Shown in pieces: positions 6,288 through 13,178 of a stretch of DNA of 22,859 bases. The stretch is taken from positions 1 to 22,859 of IMG/VR virus record IMGVR_UViG_3300031975_000444, one strand, 5' to 3'. The first letter of the stretch is position 1; every line of letters starts with the position of its first letter. Both the position numbers and the translations under genes were made by a program. The notes under the pieces were generated by a model, which saw only the letters and a program-made list of their open reading frames with translations, ran no database searches and was not told the origin of the DNA. The DNA comes from a virus.

Positions 6288-8111
6288 TTATGCGAAGTCC
6301 TTGGTGTAGGCCAATGCACCGGCCTGGCGCACGTCCACGTCGTAAAACTTGTTCACGTGCAAAGCAATCTGAGCTGTGCCTGCGTTGCTGTATGGATCAA
6401 CCAAGAGGTCAATGCCACCAAAGAACGCCAACACCATGCCCAAGCTAAAGTCACCAAACAACAACGCACCCAAACCAGCGCCGCCAGCGTCGGCGTCGAC
6501 CAAGTTTGGTGTGAAGTATGTGCTGTAGCCGTCGATGCTGTTGTTGTTAACCAAAGCGCTGACAGAAGCGACAGCAGCCTCGCCCTTCACAATCTCCATT
6601 GCAGAAGGTGAGCCAACAAATGCGCAGCGTGACAAATCGCCACCAGCGGCCAACACAGCCTTCTGCATAGCAAACACGTCTGAAGATGCCAGCGCAACAT
6701 CAGCCTTGTCCACGATAGTACCAGCAGAAGCGGCAGCCTTAGCAAACACAGCCTTGTCAATGGTTTCATTGATACCAGCAGCCAACTCGCGTGAGATCAT
6801 AGCGTCCACCTGAGCACCGCCCTGCAGAATCAACTGCTTGCTGTACTTGGTGTTGGCAGCCACGCGGATTGGCGAGAGTGTCACCTCGTCCAACTCCAAG
6901 CCTGATGCAGCATCAGCAGAAACTTCTGTTTCCTCGGTACCTGCAGCTTTGGCAGAAACGCGTGGGAACTTGAGGTTGCCAGTAGCGTTGTTGATTGTAG
7001 TAACACCGACGCGCTCAGCCATAGTGGGTGTGCGCAAGGCGTCAATCACACCAGGGACAGAAGTAGCAACAAAGCCAGAGCCGTCACCGCTGTCAGCTTG
7101 GAAGTCGTCGGCAGCACCAGCACGAAACAATGCTGACGCTGGAATACCAACCTGGCCGCTCATCTGCAGGCCGCGCATCTGGTACTCTTTAGCCGCCTCC
7201 TGCGCCCACTCAGCTTCTGCGCCTTCGAGTGCCTTGCCAAAGCTGGCAGCTTGCACAGCACGCGAGAGGCTGAAAGAACGGTTGATTTTGTTGATTTCCT
7301 TGGCTTCAGACACTGACGCGCCGCCCATCTGGGCCTGACGTGTGATCATGTCCTCAGCTGCCTGGCGGCGCTCAATCTTGCCGTCGAGGCGCTCGACCTC
7401 GCGCTTGCAGAGGTTAGCCTCTTCTTGTTCGTTGTTGGTCCAGTCGCGATTTTCAGTTTCTGCGACGTTCACCAACTCTTCGAAGCGGTCCGCGTGCTTA
7501 GCGCGCACTGCCTTCATCTCGTTGAGATTCATGGGTTCTTGAATTTGTGGTTCGTTTGTAGTTGTATCTGTATCAGCCACCGCTTCCGCGATAGCGTCGT
7601 CAAGCTCAAGCTGTTGATCACGCGCCTGCACCGTGGCGGCTGCGTATGCTGGATAGGTCACAGGTGACACGTCCAACAACTGCCGCACCTTATCTACGCT
7701 GCGCACGGTGCGCTCTTCGTTCCAGCTCTGGTCTTTGATTGTGAATGCAAAGCTGCTCTGGCTAATGTCACCGCGTTTCACGCTCTCGTAGAAGTCTTTG
7801 GCATACTGTTGGTTGCCCAGCTTGACGCGGTACTTCAGCCCGCGCTCGTCTGTGCTCAATTCCAGTGTGCCGTTCTCGGTACGTCCAAGAATCAAATTCG
7901 GGTCGTGGTTGATCAGCGCGCGCACGTCGTTGGTCATCACGTCGTCAAATGCGCCTGGCTTAATTACTTCACGAAAGTGCCCGAGGTCTGTCTCGCTGTT
8001 AAACACAGCGGCGTAGCCCTCCAGCACCATGTCGTCGCTGTCGGCCTCGCGCACCTCAATGGTGCCCATTGTCCGCTTTTCAGCGTCTTTATACTGTTGG
8101 TTGTCCTCCAT
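6288..8111 (-). CDS. Prohead protease-major capsid protein fusion (607 aa)
   Basis: One reading frame joins a HK97-type maturation protease to a HK97-fold capsid protein. Residues about 15-165 carry the protease signature: VLEGYAAVFNSE, ALINHDPNLILGR (catalytic His near residue 69) and RGDISQSSFAF (catalytic Ser near 120), then DVSPVTYPAY. Residues from about 194 (MNLNEMKAVRAKH) are a helical delta/scaffold-like region, then the capsid body (SGFVATSVPGVIDALRTPTMAERVG). The upstream TTG at 8141 opens the frame, but ATG 8111 is more likely; it overlaps the portal end by 23 nt. The in-frame ATG at 7532 could give capsid protein alone. Cleavage by the protease itself would otherwise release capsid subunits. 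A strong terminator follows. Confidence 0.92.
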   Translation of the reverse strand: MEDNQQYKDAEKRTMGTIEVREADSDDMVLEGYAAVFNSETDLGHFREVIKPGAFDDVMTNDVRALINHDPNLILGRTENGTLELSTDERGLKYRVKLGNQQYAKDFYESVKRGDISQSSFAFTIKDQSWNEERTVRSVDKVRQLLDVSPVTYPAYAAATVQARDQQLELDDAIAEAVADTDTTTNEPQIQEPMNLNEMKAVRAKHADRFEELVNVAETENRDWTNNEQEEANLCKREVERLDGKIERRQAAEDMITRQAQMGGASVSEAKEINKINRSFSLSRAVQAASFGKALEGAEAEWAQEAAKEYQMRGLQMSGQVGIPASALFRAGAADDFQADSGDGSGFVATSVPGVIDALRTPTMAERVGVTTINNATGNLKFPRVSAKAAGTEETEVSADAASGLELDEVTLSPIRVAANTKYSKQLILQGGAQVDAMISRELAAGINETIDKAVFAKAAASAGTIVDKADVALASSDVFAMQKAVLAAGGDLSRCAFVGSPSAMEIVKGEAAVASVSALVNNNSIDGYSTYFTPNLVDADAGGAGLGALLFGDFSLGMVLAFFGGIDLLVDPYSNAGTAQIALHVNKFYDVDVRQAGALAYTKDFA

Positions 8112-9294
8112 CGTTTGAAACTTTGTCGCTGTACTCGCCAAGGCGGTCCAACGCGATTTGATTGATCTGCACTGTGTGCACGTCGCCGCCCTCCACAGGG
8201 TTCATCTGCTCCTTGGCCCGCACCTCGTTGATGCTCATCACACCGCTCTGCAGCATCTGCTGGTAGAAGTTGGTGCGAGCTGCAAGGTCGCCACGGTACA
8301 GGTCGTTCATGTTAAACTTGCTGTACACCTCTGGCCGCTCAAAGCTCTGAATCAGCTTGCGGTCAATCTCCTGCTCAATGCGCTTGGCCCACGGTGCAAT
8401 CGTGTGACGTGCAAACTGCAGGTTTTGCTGCTCAACGTTGTTGAAGGTCGTCTGCGACGGCAGCTGCACCAGCGACGTGGGCACGCTGTAGATGCGGCAA
8501 ATCTCTTCTGCTTGGAACTTGCGCGTCTCAATAAACTGCGCCTCGTCTGGCGTGATCGTGATGCGCTGGTACTTGAAGCCAAACGGCAGCAGCTTGGTGC
8601 CCGCGTTCATTGCGCTCTGGTTCCAGCTGTTCTGAATCACGTCCATCTGCTCCTTGCGCAGTGGCTGGTCTGATGCCAGCACGCCAGTCATCTGGCCCTT
8701 CTGCCCGAAGTACTCGCTGCCAAAGTCCTGCGCCGCCTTGGCCAGACCAATGTTTTCGCGATGCAGGCGAATTGGCGACATCTTGTTCATGCAAGAAATC
8801 TCCAGCATGTTGTCCTGCGTCACGGCGCCGTAGTCGCGAATCACAAACACCCGCTCGCCTTCCACCTCCTTCACGTCCACGTCGTAGTAGCTCACAGGTA
8901 CGAGGCGCTCTGCATAACCTCGTGTGTTGCGCTCAATGATGGCGTAACCGCAGCCGTACATGAGCGCGCTGCTCATCAGCGTCTCCCAAAAGTCATAGGC
9001 GTTTTGGTGCTCGTTGGGCGCTGCAGTAATCAGGTCATACGCTGGGTGCTGGTTGGCCACCTCCATGTTGCGCCCGTCCTGCACGTAAATCTCCAGGCCC
9101 AAGCTGCTGATTGTGCTCGCAATCTTGTTGATGCAAGCATACACTGTAGAAATGGCCAGTGCGCTCTGCTCCGTTACATTGACGCCGCTGCGCACGATTG
9201 GGTTGATGCCCATCTCGGCCTCGATTGTCTGGCTGTTGTACTTGCCCACGCGGTAGCGGAACAAGGCGCTAAGACGGTCTGTGAGTGTGGCCAT
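8089..9294 (-). CDS. Portal protein, HK97 family (401 aa)
   Basis: The dodecameric portal is the DNA gate at one capsid vertex. Sequence marks: VTEQSALAISTVYACINKIA, typical of the N-terminal core; NAYDFWETLMSSALMYGCGYA; GQMTGVLASDQPL; then EAQFIETRKFQAEEICRIYSVP, FNNVEQQNLQFARHTIAPW and MSINEVRAKEQMNPVEGGD. These follow the Phage_portal (PF04860) order and the length is normal. It begins with ATG 36 nt after the large terminase stop, with no Shine-Dalgarno, and overlaps the start of the protease-capsid gene. Confidence 0.94.
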   Translation of the reverse strand: MATLTDRLSALFRYRVGKYNSQTIEAEMGINPIVRSGVNVTEQSALAISTVYACINKIASTISSLGLEIYVQDGRNMEVANQHPAYDLITAAPNEHQNAYDFWETLMSSALMYGCGYAIIERNTRGYAERLVPVSYYDVDVKEVEGERVFVIRDYGAVTQDNMLEISCMNKMSPIRLHRENIGLAKAAQDFGSEYFGQKGQMTGVLASDQPLRKEQMDVIQNSWNQSAMNAGTKLLPFGFKYQRITITPDEAQFIETRKFQAEEICRIYSVPTSLVQLPSQTTFNNVEQQNLQFARHTIAPWAKRIEQEIDRKLIQSFERPEVYSKFNMNDLYRGDLAARTNFYQQMLQSGVMSINEVRAKEQMNPVEGGDVHTVQINQIALDRLGEYSDKVSNDGGQPTV

Positions 9295-9330
9295 GCAGTG
9301 CGAGTGAATCTAGAATATAAGCAAGTTACG

Positions 9331-10914
9331 TCACAAATCCAAGACGTCGAAAAAGAAATCGTCGGCGCCCAATGTGTGGCAGTATTCGTTCATGGCAATG
9401 ATGCTGGCGATCACGCCGTCCACTTTCTTGTTTTCCTGCTTCTCCTTCGTCACGCGCTTGTTTTCGTTCACGTCTGTGTACACCACAGCGCAGCCCATCT
9501 GCCAGCGCATACAGCGATTGCCGCCGTGGATGATTTGGCCCTTCATTGCGGCCATCTCAAACTCCTTCGTTGGGCCGTTCATCGTTGTAATGTTCTGAGC
9601 CATTGGCGCCATCTGCACGCCGTCGGCCTCCAGCTCGCTCACAATGTAGGTGCTAAACCGTGGGTCGTAGCCAATGCTGCGCACGTCGTATTTGGCGCAC
9701 TGTGCATTGATGTAGTCTTTCACAATCCTGTAGTCCGTGACGTTGCCTGGCGTAATTGTGATGTCGCCTTCGCGTTCAAAAGCAATGTAGTCAATGCCCG
9801 CGCTCAATTTCTTGGTGTGCGCTTTTTCTGAGTTGACAAACTGATGAACAAGCAGATACAGACAATCGTGCTCCACGTCAGCAAAAAGTAGCGCGAATGC
9901 AGTGAGGTCTTGTGTAGATGCAAGGTCGAGGCCGCCATAGCAAGGAAGTGTGTGAAGCCTGTCATACGGTATCGGTTTGGCGCCCTTCATCCAGATGTCG
10001 TCAGGAATCCAGGCCGTTTCTGCTGAGGTCCAAATATTTAGGTGCAAACGTAGGAAACTGTTGACCATGCTCGGGTTGGCCTTGGCATTCTTAACAGCTT
10101 GTTCGAAGTAGTCTTTGTGGCAGATGCTGCCAAAGCCTGGGTTTGCCTTGCGCCACGTCGCCTCATCTGTCCAGTCGTCGTCAATGTCTGCAGCGTACAG
10201 CACAGGCAAAAACGTGTCGTCGTCAATCACACCGTCGCGCACGCCTTTGGCATATTCGTGAACCTCGTAGCAGATGCTGGCCCGATCGTGGCCCGCTGTA
10301 GTTAGTGCCATGATTAGCGGCTGGCGCCGTGCGCCTGTTGATGTGGTTAGAACGTCCCACAAATCGCGGTTTGGCTGCGTGTGCAGCTCGTCAAATATTA
10401 CAGCGTGGCAGTTCAGGCCGTGCTTGGTGTAGGCCTCCGCGCTTATTGACTTATACCAGCTGCTTTTATAGCTCACCACGTTGCGAAGTACTCGCGACCT
10501 GCTGCGCAAGTGGCGGCTGTTGTTAATCATCTCCTGCGCGATGTTAAACACAATGTTTGCCTGACCACGGTCGCCCGCTGCGCTGATCACCTCTGCGCCT
10601 GGCTCGCCATCCGCAAACAACATGTACAGTGCAATGGCCGCGCTCAGGTTCGACTTGCCGTTCTTGCGTGGAATCTCGACGTAGCACGTGCGGTATCTGC
10701 GCGTGCCGTCCTCTTTCTTCCAGCCAAACAGCGGGCGGATAATGTCGTCCTTCTGCCACTTCTCCAGCAGGAACGGCTTGCCGCCCAGCTCGCCCTTGAC
10801 GTGCGTGCAGAAACGCTCGATGAATTCAACAGCGCGATCAGCTGATGCGTCGTCGAAGTGGTAATCAGCCAAAGTACTTCTCCTCTTCGTCTGCCACTTC
10901 CCTGCCCTCGCCAA
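9331..10914 (-). CDS. Terminase large subunit, HK97 type (527 aa)
   Basis: This is the packaging ATPase-nuclease. The Walker A-like segment is IPRKNGKS (about residues 81-88), the Walker B segment is VIFDELH (172-178), and the coupling motif TTAG is at about 205-208. The C-terminal RNase H-like nuclease has acidic residues in GGLDLAST (D330), IGYDPRF (D418) and KKVDGVIAS (D499). No ATG start is available: the frame opens at TTG 10914, or alternatively TTG 10872, the latter leaving only an 8-nt overlap with the small subunit stop. From residue 16 on (ADYHFDDASADRAVEFIERF) the sequence matches a normal family N-terminus, so the exact start is uncertain. Confidence 0.93.
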   Translation of the reverse strand: MARAGKWQTKRRSTLADYHFDDASADRAVEFIERFCTHVKGELGGKPFLLEKWQKDDIIRPLFGWKKEDGTRRYRTCYVEIPRKNGKSNLSAAIALYMLFADGEPGAEVISAAGDRGQANIVFNIAQEMINNSRHLRSRSRVLRNVVSYKSSWYKSISAEAYTKHGLNCHAVIFDELHTQPNRDLWDVLTTSTGARRQPLIMALTTAGHDRASICYEVHEYAKGVRDGVIDDDTFLPVLYAADIDDDWTDEATWRKANPGFGSICHKDYFEQAVKNAKANPSMVNSFLRLHLNIWTSAETAWIPDDIWMKGAKPIPYDRLHTLPCYGGLDLASTQDLTAFALLFADVEHDCLYLLVHQFVNSEKAHTKKLSAGIDYIAFEREGDITITPGNVTDYRIVKDYINAQCAKYDVRSIGYDPRFSTYIVSELEADGVQMAPMAQNITTMNGPTKEFEMAAMKGQIIHGGNRCMRWQMGCAVVYTDVNENKRVTKEKQENKKVDGVIASIIAMNEYCHTLGADDFFFDVLDL

Positions 10915-11188
10915 TCCAGTTCTCCAGGCGCGTGATGATAATCTGCTTGCGGTGGCGCGCTTCCTTGAGCTGCTGCCACTCTGGACGCATGCGGCTGTAG
11001 GTGTCGCCTGATTTGCCCACTACCTGGTAACACGTGCCGTGCTCGTCGCAGTAATCCTGCAGGTGCTTCTCTTCGATTGTGACACAGGCCAATGTGTACA
11101 GCAGTTGCTGCTGTCCTGGTGTCAAGTCTGCCCGCTTCTCGTACTGGTTGAGCAGGTCGTTGTACTTCTTAGTCTGTTGTGCTGTCAT
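10865..11188 (-). CDS. Terminase small subunit, P27-like (107 aa)
   Basis: This is the DNA-recognition partner of the large terminase, of the P27/Terminase_4 type. It shows LTPGQQQLLYTLACVTIEEKHLQDYCDEHG, then YQVVGKSGDTYSRMRPEWQQLKEARHRKQIIITRLE, a pattern in which a short helical DNA-binding part is followed by the RPEWQQLKEAR signature. It is immediately upstream of the large subunit and overlaps it. It starts with ATG 11188, preceded by AGAAGGGT, one of the few places where a Shine-Dalgarno-like stretch is seen, though it sits very close to the start. Confidence 0.85.
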   Translation of the reverse strand: MTAQQTKKYNDLLNQYEKRADLTPGQQQLLYTLACVTIEEKHLQDYCDEHGTCYQVVGKSGDTYSRMRPEWQQLKEARHRKQIIITRLENWIGEGREVADEEEKYFG

Positions 11189-11239
11189 ACCCTTCTAGTT
11201 TTTTGTGGCCGCACCCTGCGCGTGACTGACGCTGGGATG
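11189..11239 (-). other. Gap upstream of terminase; candidate cos/packaging region
   Basis: These 51 nt are one of few non-coding gaps in the genome. On the minus strand they are GC-rich (GCGTCAGTCACGCGCAGGGT, then GCGGCC) followed by a short A-run. Cohesive-end sites of HK97-like phages often lie just upstream of the terminase genes. No defined cos symmetry was recognised, so this is a positional guess only. Confidence 0.2.
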
Positions 11240-11665
11240 TTACCTCGTTGTGTATTGATTTTCTGCATGGGCTACCCGGTCGCTTGGGTGGATGATGTGG
11301 CCAAGGCAATGTTTCAGCTCTTGCTCTGTCACCTCGATGTCATCAATCCACACCTTGCCGTCGTCTGGCATTGTGTTCTCAAACTGCAACAGCCAATAGC
11401 CGACGTACTTCCAGTTGCCACCGACGCGCGGCGTGCCCAGCTGCATGATGCTGTCAAGCAGCGTCATCGTCAGGCGTTGTGCTATCTCTGGCTTGCGTCG
11501 CTTGCACTTGACTTCGATGAACGCCAGCCGCTCAGTCTTGTAGTTGCGCAGCACAAAGTCCACGTCGAACACAGTCAAGCCGTCGCGCCGGCTGTCAGGC
11601 AGCTCACGCCGTATCCATTGGCTAAAGCGCAGGTCGCGCTCGTGGGTGTATTCAATCTTGGTCAT
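11240..11665 (-). CDS. PD-(D/E)XK-type nuclease (141 aa)
   Basis: The core reads RDGLTVFDVDFVLRNYKTER then LAFIEVKCKRR: acidic residues D34/D36, then E51-V-K53, the spacing of a PD-(D/E)XK nuclease active site. A possible upstream acidic helix residue lies in RRELPDS. The rest has predicted helices (AQRLTMTLLDSIMQL) and strands (WKYVGYWLLQFENT). The open frame extends to a GTG at 11713, but ATG 11665 leaves only a 14-nt overlap with the HNH gene and is preferred. Family members act as resolvases, exonucleases or restriction-like enzymes. Here, next to NinG and HNH, a recombination or DNA-end-processing role before packaging is plausible. Confidence 0.7.
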   Translation of the reverse strand: MTKIEYTHERDLRFSQWIRRELPDSRRDGLTVFDVDFVLRNYKTERLAFIEVKCKRRKPEIAQRLTMTLLDSIMQLGTPRVGGNWKYVGYWLLQFENTMPDDGKVWIDDIEVTEQELKHCLGHIIHPSDRVAHAENQYTTR

Positions 11666-12011
11666 TCGTATGTGATGTAGCAGAGGTCTTCGTAGTAGTC
11701 TCCCCAGGTCCACGTTGCGTCATCGTACCAGCCCTCTCTTTGGCACTCTTGCGGTTGTGACATGGCGTGCACAGTGGCTGCAGGTTGTGGACGTCGTAGA
11801 AGCCACCGCCCTGCGTTACTGGCCTGATGTGGTCTACGACGTTCGCCTGCCAGCCGCACGCTGCGCACACTGGGTGTTGCTTGAGGAACGCCAGCCTCAG
11901 CTTGCGCCACATGACGCTCCAGTAGCGCTTGTCTTGCTTGCGCTTGGCAAACGGCTTGCTGGTGCGCTTGTTGTGTAGCGCTGTCCTGTCCTTTCGTGTG
12001 ACGCGTGCCAT
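11652..12011 (-). CDS. HNH endonuclease (119 aa)
   Basis: This is a small HNH nuclease with the complete motif: HPVCAACG (C49, C52), NVVDHIRPV (D60, H61), HNLQPLC (N76, C81), PCHNRKSAKE (C84, H85). The four cysteines form the structural zinc site. The N-terminus is very basic (RTSKPFAKRKQDKRY), suitable for DNA contact. Such HNH genes beside terminase are common in HK97-like phages, where they stimulate cos cleavage by terminase. Here the PD-(D/E)XK gene lies between it and terS. The C-terminal tail (TTTKTSATSHTNDQD) overlaps the next gene by 14 nt. Confidence 0.87.
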   Translation of the reverse strand: MARVTRKDRTALHNKRTSKPFAKRKQDKRYWSVMWRKLRLAFLKQHPVCAACGWQANVVDHIRPVTQGGGFYDVHNLQPLCTPCHNRKSAKERAGTMTQRGPGETTTKTSATSHTNDQD

Positions 12012-12014
12012 AGC

Positions 12015-12296
12015 TCATGTAGTGCCAATCACCTTTAGTTCTCCTTTCCTGCGCGGTCTGGCTGCTTGCACATACAAGTCCTTGGCAATGACGTGCAGCC
12101 ATTCATTCGCCTTGCTGCCGCTGTGTATCAATCTGCTCTCTGCGTGCAGCTTTCCGTCCGCGTCTGTCCACGTGTATTCTTCTTGTGAGGTTCTCCGGTA
12201 TGCTTCGATTGAAGCTGCGATCTGCCGCAATTCTCTCTGCGAGTATGGCTGCAACTTTGGCTTCATAGTATTCAATCCATTCTTTGAGTTTGTCAT
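12015..12296 (-). CDS. Hypothetical protein (93 aa), long overlap with ninG
   Basis: The frame begins MTNSKNGLNTMKPKLQPYSQ and continues with RELRQIAASIEAYRRTSQEEY, WTDADGKLHAESRLIHSGSK and NEWLHVIAKDLYVQAARPRR. No family is recognised. It overlaps the NinG C-terminus by 194 nt, unusual even here, but the last 88 nt would otherwise be empty and the next gene starts 3 nt after its stop. A start at the internal ATG (12266) would reduce the overlap. Either the NinG tail or the first part of this frame may be non-functional. Composition is soluble, basic and mostly helical. Confidence 0.5.
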   Translation of the reverse strand: MTNSKNGLNTMKPKLQPYSQRELRQIAASIEAYRRTSQEEYTWTDADGKLHAESRLIHSGSKANEWLHVIAKDLYVQAARPRRKGELKVIGTT

Positions 12297-12693
12297 TGGT
12301 TGGTCGTTTTCCTGTTGTCGCTATTTCAAATATCTCGTCGCACACGCCTTTGCCGTACATGCGCTCCAGTGCTTTGCTGTACAACCACTGCTGGCCGCCG
12401 CTCTGCATATTGCATCCAGCGCATTGGGCAAATACGTTGATGCCCATCCATCGCGAGGCGATGTACTTGCGGCTGATAAAGTGCCCAGCTTGCACCTTCG
12501 TCCAGTGCTCGCGCTTGCCGCATGTGATGCACTCGCAGATGCCTTTGCTGTCGCTGTCGCGCAGTCGCACAAACCAGCTGAAGCATCTATCGAGCCTGCT
12601 CGTCAGTATTGCCCTCTCGCTGCGCTTTCGCCTCGCCTTTCGTTTTGCCTTGCTGCCAGTGTTGCTCCGTGGTTGCTGCATCCTCTTTGTCAT
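12103..12693 (-). CDS. ninG: NinG-like recombination protein (196 aa)
   Basis: It resembles lambda NinG (Rap), a structure-specific nuclease involved in recombination. Seen: FSWFVRLRDSDSKG, then CECITCGK (C55-x2-C58), QAGHFISRKYIASRW (H71), NVFAQCAGCNM (C91-x2-C94) and LERMYGKGVCDEI, the family signature in order. The first 35 residues are a Lys/Arg-rich extension (SKAKRKARRKRSER) that overlaps the preceding gene by 107 nt. The C-terminal 60 residues overlap the 93-aa frame. In lambda, NinG lies downstream of replication genes O and P; the same order appears here. Confidence 0.88.
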   Translation of the reverse strand: MTKRMQQPRSNTGSKAKRKARRKRSERAILTSRLDRCFSWFVRLRDSDSKGICECITCGKREHWTKVQAGHFISRKYIASRWMGINVFAQCAGCNMQSGGQQWLYSKALERMYGKGVCDEIFEIATTGKRPTNDKLKEWIEYYEAKVAAILAERIAADRSFNRSIPENLTRRIHVDRRGRKAARREQIDTQRQQGE

Positions 12694-13171
12694 TGGGATA
12701 AGGTATGAACGTCCTGTCTAACACCTTGCGCGGTGTCTTCAGCAGTCCTTCTGCATCCAGGTCGCGCTTCAATCTCTGCCAGTCGATGGCTGCTGTCTCC
12801 ACTTGCTGCTTCTTGTTTTCAACGTGCTCCTGTTCACGCATTGTAACTGTATTCTGCATCTCGTAATTGCGGATGCAGTCAATCAGCACGTTTGTGGTGA
12901 AGTTGCCGTACAAGTCAAAGCGGCCCTGTCTGATTTGCTTAAATGCAATCAGCACCTCCTCCAGCTTCATGCTTGGGAACAGCTCGCAGATGTCCTCCAC
13001 TGCATCCTGAAGGTCTGTCTGCGTCTGGAAGGTGCGCGTGGCGTTCACGTGGCGCACCAGGCGCTCCAGCTCTGCAAGCATTGTCAGGCGCACCTTGGCT
13101 GGCTCCGCCTTCAGCGCTTTGCTCAGTGAGAAACCGCGCTTGTACGCTTGCGAAACTGTCATGCCATGCAT
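12587..13171 (-). CDS. Putative replication accessory protein / helicase-loader analogue (194 aa)
   Basis: No family is recognised with certainty. The core is AKVRLTMLAELERLVRHVNA, then LQDAVEDICELFPSMKLEEV, AFKQIRQGRFDLYGNFTTNVLIDCIRNYE, a compact helical domain, followed by a coiled, charged region (TMREQEHVENKKQQVE) and a Gln/Lys-rich tail. The frame extends to ATG 13324, but that would overlap the initiator by 146 nt; ATG 13171 lies 7 nt after the initiator stop and is preferred. Its place between the initiator and NinG matches lambda P, and no helicase is encoded, so a role in recruiting the host helicase is a reasonable but unproven guess. Confidence 0.6.
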   Translation of the reverse strand: MHGMTVSQAYKRGFSLSKALKAEPAKVRLTMLAELERLVRHVNATRTFQTQTDLQDAVEDICELFPSMKLEEVLIAFKQIRQGRFDLYGNFTTNVLIDCIRNYEMQNTVTMREQEHVENKKQQVETAAIDWQRLKRDLDAEGLLKTPRKVLDRTFIPYPNDKEDAATTEQHWQQGKTKGEAKAQREGNTDEQAR

Positions 13172-13178
13172 TGCTTGT

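Noticed and set aside
8112-8141. TTG start at 8141 for the protease-capsid fusion
   Set aside because: An ATG ten codons later is available, and the protease homology begins after it.
8761-9831. Long plus-strand open frame of 356 codons opposite portal and large terminase
   Set aside because: It is antisense to two clear minus-strand genes, crosses their boundary, is rich in Ala/His/Val as expected of a reverse-frame shadow, and has no recognisable domain. All other plus-strand frames were rejected for the same reason.
11666-11713. Upstream GTG start for the PD-(D/E)XK gene at 11713
   Set aside because: The added 16 residues are Leu/Arg-rich, overlap the HNH gene by 62 nt and add no domain; ATG 11665 fits the compact spacing of the operon.
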